Assembly: GCF_950295315.1 (NCBI RefSeq)
Contig: NC_080165.1
Location: 4,628,187 to 4,692,186 of the forward strand
Length of the DNA stretch: 64,000 nt
Direction of reading: 5' to 3'
From: Erinaceus europaeus
Taxonomy: Eukaryota; Chordata; Mammalia; Eulipotyphla; Erinaceidae
The notes under the pieces are model-generated. The model ran no database searches, was not told where the DNA came from, and saw nothing but the letters and a program-made list of their open reading frames with translations. A program made the translations under genes and the position numbers. Positions 10,224 to 21,919 of the stretch are shown here, piece by piece (positions within the stretch are counted from its first letter, which is position 1; each line of letters starts with the position of its first letter).

Positions 10224-10507
10224 GGGAGCCATGCGGTAGCACAGCAGGTTAAGCACAGGTGGCACAAAGCGCAAGGACCAAGCATAAGGATCCCGGTTCA
10301 AGGCCCCGGCTCCCCACCTGCAGGGGAGTCGCTTCACAGGTGGTGAAGCAGGTCTGCAGGTGTCTGTCTTTCTCTCCCCCTCTCTGTCTTCCCCTCCTCT
10401 CTCCATTTCTCTCTGTCCTATCTAACAAGGACATCATTAACAACAACAATATTACAACAACAATAAAAATAAAGGATAGCAAAAGGGAAAATACATAAAT
10501 AAATATA
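10224..10507 (+). mobile_element. Hedgehog SINE, type A
   Basis: Head GGGAGCCATGCGGTAGCACA, then the standard body and a tail of AAC/AAT/AAA units. The perfect 15-bp duplication AAAAAGTGAACAAGG (10209-10223 and 10508-10522) makes this one of the clearest recent SINE insertions in the window. Confidence 0.95.
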
Positions 10508-10524
10508 AAAAAGTGAACAAGGTG

Positions 10525-10690
10525 GAGGTAACAAAATAGCTCACCTGGATAGCTCCTTGCCACCTGTACCAGATTTGAGTCTGGGCTCCTCTATCCCATG
10601 GCTCCCTCTACCCTATGGTAATGCAGCAATCTTCAGGACTGTATTCTCTTCCCTTTACATTTCTGTCTCCACTTATCAAAAAAAGAAAAA
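10525..10690 (+). mobile_element. Type C SINE-like repeat
   Basis: AAAATAGCTCACCTGGATAG and CCAGATTTGAGTCTGGGCTC resemble the A and B boxes of the repeat at 29,771 (AAATAGCTCACTTGGAGG). The tail is AAAAGAAAAAG. It is moderately diverged. Confidence 0.6.
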
Positions 10691-10701
10691 GAAAAATGCT
10701 G

Positions 10702-10905
10702 GGGCCAGGCATTGGAGCACCCGGTTAAATACACACACTACAGTGTGCAAGGACCTGGGTTCAAGCCCCTGGTCCCCTTCCTGTAGGTAGAACATTTCAC
10801 AAGTGGTGAACCAGGGTTGCAGTTGTCTATCTCTCTCCCTCTGCATCTCCCCTTCCAGTCTCAATTTCTCTGTCTCTACCCAATAATAAATCAATAAAAA
10901 TGTTT
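10702..10905 (+). mobile_element. Hedgehog SINE, type B
   Basis: GGGCCAGGCATTGGAGCACC head, GGACCTGGGTTCAAGCCCCT B box, CT-rich body and AATAATAAATCAATAAAAAT tail. The 10-bp duplication AAAAATGCTG (10692-10701 and 10906-10915) bounds it. Confidence 0.92.
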
Positions 10906-12358
10906 AAAAATGCTGATGTACATCTGTGGATAAACCTCCATGGTAGTAAAATAATTAAAAATTGTTCAAGAGCTGTGAACAGGTATTTCACAAGTATTCA
11001 CACAAACGTGAGCACACACTGAGGCCAACTATCCCACTAAAGTGCAGAACTGGGCTAGTTACCAGCCATCTGCACAGTCCGCCCACAAAAAGATCCCAGG
11101 GACTACTCACTGGACTTTCTGGTAAAGCAGCAATACCAGACACTGACAATAAAGATAGGATTCTGTTTCGGTATACTGTTTGTTCATTATGTATTTTAGA
11201 TACGGAACCAATTTTTCTTATTCTCACATCCACTGTCTTCAAAGTGTGACTACTAAATTTATTAGATATAATACATTTTACAATATTACTGTGAGATATA
11301 AATATAAAAAAATGGAAATGTTGAGGAAATTAGTGGGATGGAATATTACTGTTGTCTCATATTGAGAATAGCCAATATTGAGGATACAAATCCTGAAAGA
11401 GAATGATGATTCCTTTGAGTATGAGCTATATTGTATCTATATTGTATTTATTATATACAACTCTTGAGGGATATAGAATCATAGGAGACACACTATCAAT
11501 TCAACATAACAATGATATTAATGATAGCAATGGCTTTTTGTTCATAGAATGACTGGCCCAGAATGTCAAGAGATGATTCTAACCAAACAAGCAATGTAAT
11601 TGTAAATTACACATATGTAACTTATGTATGGCAAACAGATAGAGTGATCAATTATTTCAATACTTGTTTTCAAAATGGTCCTAATAAAAATATCTATCAT
11701 TTGAATATATTTCCCCTTTCTTTGCATCTGTATCTGATTACTTACTACGGAGAAAACTGCTAATACATTGAGCAGTAGTATTCTGCAAAGAAAAGATAAA
11801 AAAGAAATAAAATAACAACTCCCAATCTAAAGAAAAAAATTAAAATGTCAACAGTCTCTTGGTGACAGTTTTAAATGAATCTTTAAAAGAAGCTTATTTT
11901 GGAAAGCCTTCTGGTCACCCCCAATTACTATGGTTGCCTTGGTTGTGACAGCTGGTATATAATCTTTGATTACACTGTCATTAAAATGTCTTTTATACCT
12001 TTTTTAATGCCATCAACACACCATTTGCTTTTCAAATCACACCCTAAAGTGGGTGGATCATGGGCACTGAGGTAGCTATGAAGTTTCTAAGCCTTTTTCA
12101 CACTTTAGGAGCTGGTAAATTCAGACACAATATGGGGATATGAAGCTGGTCCAGCTCTTACACACTAAATTTATCCTAGAGATTCTTAGAACATCTACTC
12201 ACATTCGTGATCTTTTCCTTCTACTCTCTAGATCAACTGGAAAAAATATTAATCTCATTAGAGTTCATTAATATAGCTCATGGAAAATGATAATTATGAG
12301 GCCAGGACAGAGACATAATCACCTAACATATGAGTTTACAATTACACAGGGGAAAAGT

Positions 12359-12359
<1 letters not shown>

Positions 12360-12398
<39 letters not shown>

Positions 12399-12408
12399 AC
12401 ACACACTT
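12360..12408. repeat. (CA)n microsatellite
   Basis: About 20 CA repeats with a single CTCA interruption. Confidence 0.93.
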
Positions 12409-12516
12409 TGATAGCTTCATTTCTTCAGCTCAGTTTGCCAGCATGAAATTTTGCACATATCAGGTAGAAGGACATAAAATTATATCTCTATGGTGTAAGC
12501 AGAAACTTAATGAAAG

Positions 12517-12520
<4 letters not shown>

Positions 12521-12549
<29 letters not shown>
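12521..12549. repeat. (CT)n microsatellite
   Basis: About 14 uninterrupted CT units. Confidence 0.92.
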
Positions 12550-12551
<2 letters not shown>

Positions 12552-13228
12552 TCATTTTTTCTTCATTTTCTTTTCCTGATTGTGTAACTTCAAAAATAAA
12601 TTCAGGTAACTTCACTGAGTTTCAGTTTCTTGAAAGTAAGAACATTAACTGTTATTTTTGCTTCTTGAAGTTGTGCTGGTCATTAAAAGGTATTACAATC
12701 TGGGAAGTCCTAACATGTAATGCATTGTTGGTGGTAAGGGTAGCTCTGCAGGTGAATTACTGGGAACAAATGTTCAATATCTAGTGGGTCACTGACCTCT
12801 GTTTCACAAAAGGAAGATGGTCTAGATAAGCTGAAGCAGTTTTGTGTCCACTTATCCTCAATCAATGAAGGAGAAGGGAATCAATATCTCAATTTCTCAC
12901 TAGAAAAATATATTTTGAAACCCTTTTTTGAAAACATTTTGAACGAAAAAATTTAAGTACATCTTTTGATATCGGGTATCAGCTGAAATAACTGAAAAGA
13001 TAATATTAAGCTAAAACTGTATTAAGTTAATTGTTTTCAATAAAAGGTCTTTGAAAACATAAAAGATTGAGGGGATGCTACAAACTTGTGATACGCCAGT
13101 TTCTTTAAGAGGCAGGCATTAGCTCTCCTGGGAGACTAAACATGGTAGCCACATGCAGGACCTAGTCTACGTTCAGGTGGTCACCTCCTTGGGAGAAACT
13201 GCACCAGTTGATGGAACAGTATGCCAAT

Positions 13229-13229
<1 letters not shown>

Positions 13230-13262
<33 letters not shown>
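13230..13262. repeat. (CT)n microsatellite
   Basis: About 15 CT units followed by GTCTGTCTTTC. Confidence 0.92.
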
Positions 13263-13264
<2 letters not shown>

Positions 13265-13432
13265 GTCTTTCTGCTCTGTTTCCCTCTCTATTTTTCTCTA
13301 TCTCTCGCAGACTGTAGGCAACAGTAGAGTTATGTAGGCAGAAAGCCCTAATAATACCATGGTGGGAAAAAATAAAACAAAACAGTTTTCTTAAAATGAC
13401 AAGAAACCAGAGAATATATTTAAAACACATGA

Positions 13433-13435
<3 letters not shown>

Positions 13436-13468
<33 letters not shown>
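13436..13468. repeat. (GT)n microsatellite
   Basis: About 16 uninterrupted GT units. Confidence 0.92.
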
Positions 13469-13473
<5 letters not shown>

Positions 13474-13572
13474 TTTTAAGGATCTATTTATGTTTTACTT
13501 TTTACTGTGTAAACCCTGGTTTTCTAATGTTGATTAATATATTAAATTGGTGTTATTTTTGATTAATGGTTT

Positions 13573-13764
13573 GCATTGGATCGACCTTCTCGTGGTGCAT
13601 CCCGTGAGTACCCATTCATTGGGGAAACTGATGATCCTTCCTAGCCGAATGATTCCACATGGATCCCAGTCACTTTCAAAGCCAGCAACAAGCAGCTCCT
13701 GACACCTTTCAACCTGACACTGTTGACTGGCTACGGAAGAAGGGCAAACACTAGAAGAAGAAGA
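13573..13764 (+). mobile_element. Compact retroelement with non-L1 LINE tail
   Basis: About 192 bp, nearly the same as the copy at 21,007-21,200 (differing at about eight positions by eye). Its last ~57 bases, from TCAACCTGA to the (GAA)n tail, match the 3' end of the LINE fragment at 29,029-29,354 with about five differences. The body (GGATCGACCTTCTCGTGG, CCCATTCATTGGGG, CATGGATCCCAGTCAC) shows no clear tRNA, 7SL or 5S identity. I infer a short nonautonomous element using the LINE's 3' end. It may instead be an internally deleted LINE. It is flanked by the inverted 11-mers TGGTTTGCATT and AATGCAAACCA rather than an obvious direct duplication. Confidence 0.7.
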
Positions 13765-13802
13765 ATGCAAACCAAACTTTCTTCAAATTAGTTTGAAATC
13801 AG

Positions 13803-14010
13803 GACCCAGACAGTGGCACACTTGGTTAAGCACACACATTACTATACACAGGGACCCAAGTTCAAGTCTGTATCCCCTACCTGCAGGGAGAAAGCTTTAC
13901 AAGTAGTGAAGCAGGGATTCAGGAGTCTCTCTGTCTCTCTCCCTCTCTATCTCTTCTCCCCCCTCAATTTCTCTCTGTCTCTAACCAATAATAAATGAAA
14001 TATTTTTTCC
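13803..14010 (+). mobile_element. Hedgehog SINE, type B
   Basis: GACCCAGACAGTGGCACACT head, a B-box region CCCAAGTTCAAGTC, body GAAGCAGGGATTCAGGAGTC, CT-rich stretch and AATAATAAATG tail. Moderately diverged. Confidence 0.85.
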
Positions 14011-14518
14011 AAAGGCATGTGTAACAAAATGATTTGGAATATCCAGTTAGGATATTCATAAAAAAATCATGAAGTTTATGTGGAAATGAGTTTTTAAATA
14101 GGAAAATAATATTCTTGGTTTTTTTTCAACTTAAAAGCAATTATTCATGAAACATGTTCCAAGTATATGACTTGAAATAAATCTTCTATTTACTATTTGC
14201 TGAATTTCTTAATTTAAACTCCCATTTCACCAAGGTGTAGGTTCTCTTTCCAGTAGAGGAAATTTTCCATCAGCAAGTGCTTATTGCTTTTAAGGTCTAT
14301 CCTTGTCAATATTTCTGTGATTTCACACTGTATTTCCTCCACACCTCATACTAGAGCACTCATGCAGTTCCAATGATTGACTGCAGGTGAATTTCTAAGT
14401 TAGATCACTTATTCCTTCTTGGACATTTTGCTTTCTGTTAAATCCACACTCATTTCTATGAAAAGTGTATTGAAACTGAAAATTTCCCATTACAAATAGT
14501 AAGGATTCCTGGAAAATA
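14011..14518. other. Single-copy DNA, nothing recognised
   Basis: No reading frame or known repeat stands out. Confidence 0.45.
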
Positions 14519-14528
14519 TTTGAGATAG

Positions 14529-16207
14529 TGCCATTTTTACATATTAGACATTTAGAAGATTTGGATATATGCTCTTTAGAGCCTATATTTGCCCCAGTCC
14601 TGGAACCTCTAGGGTAGGTCTCACTTTCCTGCATGCTTCTCTCAGTTCATACCAAATGATATTGCATCTGCTGATTCCAACCTAATCAATGCAACGAGTA
14701 CCACCTCAGCATGCTTCACTTCAGACTGTGCCCAGAAAAGTCAGGCATGGAATGTCAACCCTTCAGCTTCATTACATGGGAGAGACCTTTCCTTTCATAG
14801 GATTCTCTAATTCCATTGCAGGTGGTTCACTTCCTAACAAAGTCCCAAAACCTAGATATAGACCAGGTTCCATGAGATAGAGCATATGTTCACATGTATC
14901 CATAAACTAGGGCAAAATATATACCTGAAAGCAAAAGTATACAATAGTCTGAAGTGAGTCAGTATCAAGTTCCTAATGAAATAGTGTCTACTTAGACTTA
15001 GATACCCTCTTCATCTACTTCCTATTACAGTTCCCTCACTCACTCCAACGTTATCCTTATCAAAGCAAGGACTGCAAAAAGCTGAATAAGGGCAAGAGAC
15101 TGGCAGACTTTAACAATAACTCTTTAGTTACTATCAGGCCACCCCATCAGCTGAGGCCCTAGTCAGGGAATCCTGTGATTCCTACACAGACATGATGGGC
15201 CCAAACCTTGAATAAACCCCTCTCTCCATTGTCACTGGTCATCTCTATCAGGAACAACAATATAGACCCCTTTGTTAGCCCCCATAGGACCTTGCCCTCA
15301 ACATGGATCAACAATGATAGAGAATGTTCCATCCTCCAAAGGGAGGCTGGACAACATACTCTATGAAATATCTGAGGAAGATGGGTCCTGATATTGGGGC
15401 AGCTTGGAATGTCCCTACTCATGACCACAGAATGTGAGGTTGGATCTACAGGGATGCAGAAGTCGCATAGGTTACTAAGCTGAATATGGGCTCCAATCGA
15501 TGGGGTTTACAGGCAACAATATTTATACACCTTTCCCATATTTGGAAGCTGCTCTCTTCCCAAATCCAGCTTTCTGGTCCTTTTTCCAGCTGTGACATCA
15601 TCTCCCCAGAAAATAACTTGGATCCACCTGCCTATCAGATTTCAGGCTCAGGGGGAAAAAACAAAAAGAAAAACAAACGAACAAAAGTCTAGTATACCAC
15701 AGAAACCTAAAATATGCCTACTAGCTATCTACAAAACAGAGACCCCCCCAACCCCTCATCTGTACTATTCCAGCCTTTAGGTTCATGATTGAGCAACAAT
15801 TTGTTTGGCTTTGTACGGTAACTCTCTTTTCAGCCACCAGGTTCCAGATGCTAGCATGATGCCAACTAGACTTACTTGACAGACGACCCCACCAATGTGT
15901 CCTGGGGCCCTGCTTCCCCAGAACCCCACCCCACTAGGGAAAGAGAGAGACAGGCTGAGAGTATGGATTGACCCATCAATGCCCATGTTCAGCAGGGAAG
16001 CAATTACAGAAGCCAGACCTTCCACCTTCTGCATACCACAATGACCCTGGGTCCATACTCCCAGAGGGATAAAGAGTAGGAAAGCTATAAGGGGAGGGGA
16101 TGGGATGCAGAGTTCTGGTGGTGGGAATTGTGTGGAGTTGTACCCCTCTTATCCTATGGTTTTGTCAGTGTTTCCTTTTTATATAAAAATTTTAAAAATA
16201 CATTTAT
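14529..16207 (+). mobile_element. L1 long-type 3' UTR, near-complete insertion
   Basis: A 1.68-kb copy of the recurrent repeat, bounded by TTTGAGATAG at 14,519-14,528 and 16,208-16,217. Landmarks in order are CCCCAGTCCTGGAACCTCTA (about 14,592), CCCATCAGCTGAGGCCCTAG (about 15,144), TCCTGATATTGGGGCAGC (about 15,387), GAAGCAATTACAGAAGCCAG (about 15,998), and a 3' end reading TATGGTTTTGTCAGTG then TTTCCTTTTTATATAA. No ORF2 is present because the copy is 5'-truncated inside the UTR. Identification as an L1 3' UTR rests on the copies at 17.5-22.1, 50.7-54.8 and 56.2-64.0 kb, where it follows ORF2. Confidence 0.85.
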
Positions 16208-16217
16208 TTTGAGATAG

Positions 16218-16782
16218 ATCCTCTTTTCAGCCCTGTTCTGAATAATGGTGAATAACATATTCTGAGTAATAGTTCTGACTAACATTTATGAATTTTTTAT
16301 AAAAAGAATATAACTTTTTGGTAATACCAATGTTAACAATAAGTCTAGGAAAATGAGCTCTGAAAAAAATTTTATGTAATATTCAAAATTTCTTAAAGAC
16401 TAATGTAGATACTATAATAAGTATAAAATAAGGATTGTGACTGCTTTCAAAATCTTATTCTTTTGTGTGATTACTTAAGTATATACACATTTTCAAGTAG
16501 ATATCAGAGAAATAACTAGAGAATCATTGAGAATGACAGTATGGATTTGATGTAATTGCATTTCACTGACACTTTCCCGGTTTCCAACAAGACTTTCCTC
16601 AATGTGATGGAATATCATGTTAAGAAATAAGTTATATGAAATGTGGCAAATTATTAAATGTATTCCTGTTCTGAACAGGAATTTCTTATGTGGTTTGGGA
16701 TTATGATAGAATTGGAGATAATGCTGTTTAGGAGATGTGTGTAGTTCAAGTCTTAGAGGGCTTTTAAAAAGCATAAATATGG
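16218..16782. other. Single-copy DNA
   Basis: AT-rich sequence without a recognised gene or repeat. Confidence 0.45.
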
Positions 16783-17475
16783 GAGGCTGGGTGGTAGGGT
16801 AGTGGGTTAATGCTGGGAAATTGTGCCAATACAGTCACATCTGCCATGTTGTCCCCTCAGGCTACTGCTAGTTCCTGCGAGAGTTGGGACATTCTAGGAG
16901 TGCCTGTTCAGCCATGTTGGGCTCTCAGGGCATTGTCTATTTCCCCGAGATATTTGGAGTGCTTTGGTTACTCCTCCCCCCTCCCATTCTCACAAGAGTT
17001 ATTATCCTATCCTGGAGTGCTATGGTTACTCCTCCCCCTTCCCATTCTCGTGAAAGCTGCTCCTATAAAAGCCCTTCTTCTTCTGCACCTCGCTCTCTTG
17101 CCAGCGCTTCACTCTGGTGTTCAGACGCAGGAAAGGTTACTGTGTGAGGCAGCCATTTTCGCTACCTCCACGTGGCCCAACCTGCTTCTCTAGCACCCAA
17201 CTCTGAGGTGCCAGTGCAAATAAAGATTTGTGTTCCCTCTTGGCTCCAGACATCCTCTCTCTTTTCTCCGAGGCACACAACAACAGGTTAAGGGTACATA
17301 GCATAAAGTTCAAGGACCAACATAAGGACCCCGTTTCAAGCCCCTGGCTCCCCACCTGCGGAGAGGGGGAGATGTCACTTCACGAGTGGTGAAGCAGGTC
17401 TGCAGGTGTCTTTATCTTCCCCTCTCAGTCCTCCTCTCAATTTCTCTCTGTCCTATCCAACAACAATAACATCTG
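16783..17475 (+). mobile_element. Hedgehog SINE, type A, split by a solo LTR
   Basis: The first 28 bases (GGAGGCTGGGTGGTAGGG) are separated from the rest (GGTTAAGGGTACATAGCATA onward, ending TCCTATCCAACAACAATAAC) by the LTR at 16,811-17,285. The interrupted motif GGTTAA is present on both sides as the LTR target duplication, so the SINE is older than the LTR. Confidence 0.92.
16811..17285 (+). mobile_element. Solo LTR, class II-like ERV, family 1
   Basis: A 475-bp LTR starting TGCTGGGAAATTGTG and ending CACAACAACA, with a perfect 6-bp target duplication GGTTAA (16,805-16,810 and 17,286-17,291). It has a TATA-like CCTATAAAAGCCC near 17,062 and the polyadenylation signal AATAAAG near 17,219. 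It contains two tandem, related blocks around GGTTACTCCTCCCCC (about 16,965 and 17,025). No internal retroviral sequence remains, consistent with LTR-LTR recombination. The same family occurs at 24,746 and 27,849. Confidence 0.92.
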
Positions 17476-20400
17476 AGGAACATTGTAGGCTGCACTCGTT
17501 TCAGGACCAGTCTTTTTCAAGTGGCAGGGCAGGATACCCTCAGTCCCCCTTCGGAGACGGGGGCTATCCTACCGTCATTGCTTTATGGTAGAGCCAACGT
17601 CCTGAGAGGGCCCACAAGATGCTGTTCCTTATGGAAGCAACCAGTGGTGGTGGAGAGAGGAGCCCTTTAGAGGTCAAGGCCTAGCATATGTGTATGGGAA
17701 TCCGAGGATTCACTAACTAGGACCCCAGGTGATCAGATGGTGTGATGTTGACCAAACAGGCCATTATTAAGTAGGCCAGTCTCTTGCCCTTATCCAGCTT
17801 TTGTAGTCCTTTCTCCATCTGGTGATCTTAGATTTTCTCAGTTGTTTAGGCGTTGAGAGTTAGGTTTTGGGGATCTGCCTTCTTTGGGCCTTTCTGCTAG
17901 GCTGACCTGCTAATTTGGTCTAAATCAAATCAGTTACAGAATTTATGATGCCATCTTTAGGCACGTCAACCATTATTAAGCACTTTGACTTTGAGTTATA
18001 TAATTGCCCCTTGTTTGTGGATACGTGTACACCTGTATCCAGTACCCTAAACCCTAGCCTATTCTGGTATCTGTTACTTAATTAAATGGCATGCCGTCTA
18101 ATTTGGATGTTGGTAGTCCCATGTGTTAGGAAAGGTCTCAACAGATTTGAAGAGTTGTGAGGTTGATTTCTCAGGCTGGTTCCTCTGGTTGGAGTCCACA
18201 GTGGGATTTTAATAGCAGCACCAGTAGCGATTTGGCTGACGCTGACAAAGTTGGTAAGGGATCAAAGAGAAGGAATTTCAAGAAGTATGGACATGACCTA
18301 GAGGTACCAGGACTAGGAGAACTGTGGGTCTTAAAGAGGATGCCAGGGGTTTCTTAAAGTCTTAGAGTTTAAATATCAATAATTAATTACATATAATTAT
18401 TATATAGTTAATATATATAATGATATATAGCTGACATACAATTATATATAATTATTATGTAATTATTATACCCAGGTTAGTTGGGGGGTTTAGTATCTAT
18501 ATTAGTATACTTGACTTCACTATGATTTGAATGCTTTTAGTGGTATCTGAACCTCTGTATTTTAAATACTTACAAGGACAAAAGGTCTTGACTTATCTGG
18601 CAAAAACTGTAGTTGATTTAGATGTTTGCAGAGCTTTTTTTTCGGATATACTTTTAGAGATCCATAAACAATTATTCCCCTTATCAGAGTTTGGTCACTT
18701 TTTAATCTAAGATAAATATTAGCAAAAGCTAGTATTTGTGCTTAGGGCTATGGTCTAGGCAGTTGGGCAACTTGAGATATTAAATATCTACCCTTATCCA
18801 CCCCTCCCACGTGTCATATTACTATTGGTAGGACTAAATAGTGCTAGGACTAGAGTTTCACATCTTCCCCACCACCAAAAGTCTGTACCTTCCCCACCCC
18901 CTCCTAAGTAACCACTATAGTTTTCCCAATTTAAATATGGGTTGTATTGTGTCTGGTTGTTTATTTTATGTGTGTTCAGTTATCTAAAATCCACTAATGA
19001 TTGAGACCATCCTGTAGTTTTCCTTTACCTCCTAGCTTATTTCACTAAGCATGATGTTCTCAAGTTTCATCCATTTTATCACAAAGGATGCAAAAATCAC
19101 ATTTTTTTATTGCTGAGTAGTACTCCATTGAGATGCCCCATAACTTTTTTAACCAATCATCTACAGAGGGACATTTTGGTTGCTTCCAAATTTTGCTATT
19201 GTAGATAATGTGGCGATGAACATGTGGATGCATATACCCCTTCGAATTAGTGATATTATCTATTTTGAATAAATGCCTAGGAGTGGATATTTTGGATAAA
19301 TTGCTAGGTCATAAGGTATTTCCATCTGTATTTGCTTAAGGATTCTCCATACTGTTATCCATAATGCTTGTACCATTTTGCAATCCCACCTGCAGTTTAT
19401 TAGAGTTCCTTTCTCTCGACATCCTTTCCAATATTTATCTTCTCCTGTTTTGTTGATGAAGGCCATTCTTACAGGGGTGAGGTGGTATCTCACTGTGGTT
19501 TCAACTTGCATTTCTCTCGTGATGAGTGAATTAGAGCATTTCTGTATATGTCTGTGAGTCATGCATATCTCTTCTTTGGAGAACTGTCCCACTTTTTTTT
19601 ATTGGGCTGTTCTTTTTCTTTTTGCTGAGCTGAATTAGTACTTTATAGATGTTTGATATCAAGTGCTTATCTGAAGTATGAAGTGCCAACATGTTCCCAT
19701 TTGCTGGACTTCCTCTTTATCTTTATGGTGTTTTCTTTTGATGTATGAACGTTTTTTAATTTGATAGAGTCCCACTTGTTAAATCTTACTTTTGTTTCCC
19801 TTGACCATGGAGTGAAGTCTCCAAATATGTCTCCAAATAAGTGTTAATGTCATGAAATGTTTTACCAATATGTTCTCATATGTATTCTATACTTTCAGGT
19901 CTGATATCCAGATCTTTGATCCATTTTGAATTAATTTTGTTGTATGGTTTTAATTGGTGGTCTAGCTTCATTTCTCTATATGTGGCTGTCCAATTCAGCC
20001 AACACAATCTGATAAAGAGAATTGTTTTTCCCCAGTGGGTATATTTGGCGTCTTTATCATATATGAGTTGTCTGTACATATATGGACTGAGTTCTGGGCT
20101 CTCTATTCTATTCCATTGGTCCATATGGCCATTTTTGTTCCAGTACCACACTGTTTTGATTACTACTGCTTTGTAGTATAACCTGGTCTGGTACTGTGAT
20201 GCCTCCATTTTTCTTCTTTTTCCTTGGGAGTGTTTTTGCTATTCATGGTTTTTTAGAGTTCCACACAAATTTTTGAGTAATCTGTTCAATTTCATTGAAA
20301 TATATCATTGGGATTATTGTATTGTATCTATAGATTACTTTTGGCGAAATTGCCATTTTAATGATATTTATTCTCCCAATCCATGAACAGGGGATATTCT

Positions 20401-21006
20401 TCCATTTCTTTGTGTCATCTTCTATTTCTTTTAACAGTGTCTTATAGTTTTCTTTGAAAAGAAAACTATAACATACTTTGTTAGATTTATTCCTAGATAT
20501 TTGATCTTATTGGGTTCAATTGTGAATGGTATTGCTTCCTTCAGTTTCATTTCTTCTGATCTATCTTTTGCATAATGAAATGCCATGGATTTACGGGTAT
20601 TGATTTTGTAGCCTGCTACTTTACTGAATTTATTGATGATTTCCAGTAGTTTCTTGGCAGAGTTCCTAGGGTGTTCTAGGTTTACCAACATATCATCTAT
20701 GAATAATGGGAGTTTAAGTTCATCTTTTCCTATTTGGATTCCTTTGATATCTCTTTCTTGTCTGATTGCTACAGCAAGGATTTCTAGGACTAAGTTGAAT
20801 AAAAATAGTGAGAGTGGGTACCCTTGTCTACTTCCTGATTTTAGGGGAAAAGCTTTCAATTTTTCCCTATTGACTGACGTTAGCTGTGGGTTTATCATAT
20901 ACAGCCTTTATTATGTTAGTAAATTTTCATTCCACTCCCAGTTTCTCGAGGGCCTTTATCATAAATGGGTGTTGTACCTTGTCTTATGCTTTTTCAGTGG
21001 ATTGAT

Positions 21007-21200
21007 TGGGATGCATTGGATCGACCTTCTCGTGGTGCATCCCGTGAGTACCCATTCATTGGGGAAACTGACGATCCTTCCTAGCCGACTGAATCCACAT
21101 GGATCCCAGTCACTTTCAAAGCCAGCAACAAGCAGCTCCTGACTGCTTTCAACCTGACGCTGTTGACTGGCTACGGAAGAAGGGCAAACGCTAGAAGAAG
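21007..21200 (+). mobile_element. Compact retroelement with non-L1 LINE tail, second copy
   Basis: Near-identical to 13,573-13,764 and ending in the same CTAGAAGAAG tail. It is inserted in the old L1 ORF2 and flanked by the direct 11-mer AGTGGATTGAT (20,996-21,006 and 21,199-21,209, overlapping the tail by two bases). This is a clean target-site duplication and proves the unit moved as a discrete element. The first six bases, TGGGAT, are not shared with the other copy and may be untemplated. Confidence 0.8.
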
Positions 21201-21453
21201 TGGATTGATCGATAGAATCATGTGATGTTTATCTTTCCTTTTGCTGATATAGTGGATTACATTTATTGACTTACAGATGTGAACCATCCCTGTTTACCAG
21301 GGATGAATCCCACTTGTGATCTTGATGTATTATTCTCTTAGTATGTTGTTGTATTCTAGTAGCCAAGCTTTTGTTGAGGATCTTTGCATCAATATTCATC
21401 AGGGATATAGGTCTACAGTTTTCTTTCTTGGTGGGGTCCTTTACTGCTTTGGG

Positions 21454-21919
21454 TGTTGGGAAATTGTACAGATGTTGTTGAACATTGGCAGGGCCCACAA
21501 ACCACTATATTTCCATGCAAGTATTATTTACAGATCCCCACCATGTTATCCCCTCAGGGTATTGCTATTTCAGTTAAAACCATTGCAACAATTGCTAAGG
21601 ATGCTTCCACCTTCCCATCATGCCTTTTGCCTCTCTCCACCCCCTTACCAATTCCATCCTGACTTGCCACTTCTGGAATTCTCCTATAAAAGTCACTCCT
21701 GTTTCTGTTTTCTCTCTCTTTTCTCTTCCGCATTCCGACCTGGAGAAGACCTGGAGAAAGCTGGCGGGCATAGTGAGAGGTGGCCATTTTGCTCACTCCA
21801 CATGGCCTAAACCCGCTGTGCTCATACCCAACTCTGGCACATCTGCATGAATAAAGATTTGCATTCCTGCTCTGCCATGAGTTCCTAGTCTCTTCTCTCT
21901 CCCGCGACGCACCCCTATA
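21454..21919 (+). mobile_element. Solo LTR, class II-like ERV
   Basis: A 466-bp LTR beginning TGTTGGGAAATTGTAC with the 6-bp duplication TTTGGG (21,448-21,453 and 21,920-21,925) inside the old L1. TATA-like CTCCTATAAAAGTC lies near 21,680 and AATAAAG near 21,850. The end reads CCTATA rather than the usual CA, presumably a mutation. It is related to family 1 but the middle differs, and resembles the LTR at 48.06 kb. Confidence 0.88.

Larger units (their letters stand above)
10916..13566. other. 2.6 kb of mostly single-copy DNA with microsatellites
   Basis: No gene or transposon was recognised. A 165-codon open frame at 12,287-12,784 is created by in-phase CA and CT microsatellites and is not credible. 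The distinctive structures are the listed dinucleotide tracts. This is the longest stretch here with little recognisable repeat and would be the best place to test for conserved noncoding sequence. Confidence 0.5.

Noticed and set aside
12287..12784. 165-codon open frame
   Set aside because: Its length comes from CA and CT microsatellites (His-Thr and Leu-Ser runs); the rest has no motif.
13534..13770. Minus-strand open frame across the compact element
   Set aside because: Its Ser-rich start is the reverse complement of the (GAA)n tail; the homologous copy at 21 kb is read on the other strand in a different frame, so no conserved coding is implied.
14529..16207. Initially considered an LTR or an independent 1.7-kb transposon
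   Set aside because: Target duplications are 10-16 bp rather than 4-6, ends are not TG...CA, copies are 5'-truncated and inverted like L1, and it follows ORF2 inside one bounded insertion at 50.66 kb.
16810..17193. 127-codon open frame in the solo LTR
   Set aside because: Lies wholly within an LTR with TATA and AATAAA motifs; no retroviral or host protein similarity is apparent.
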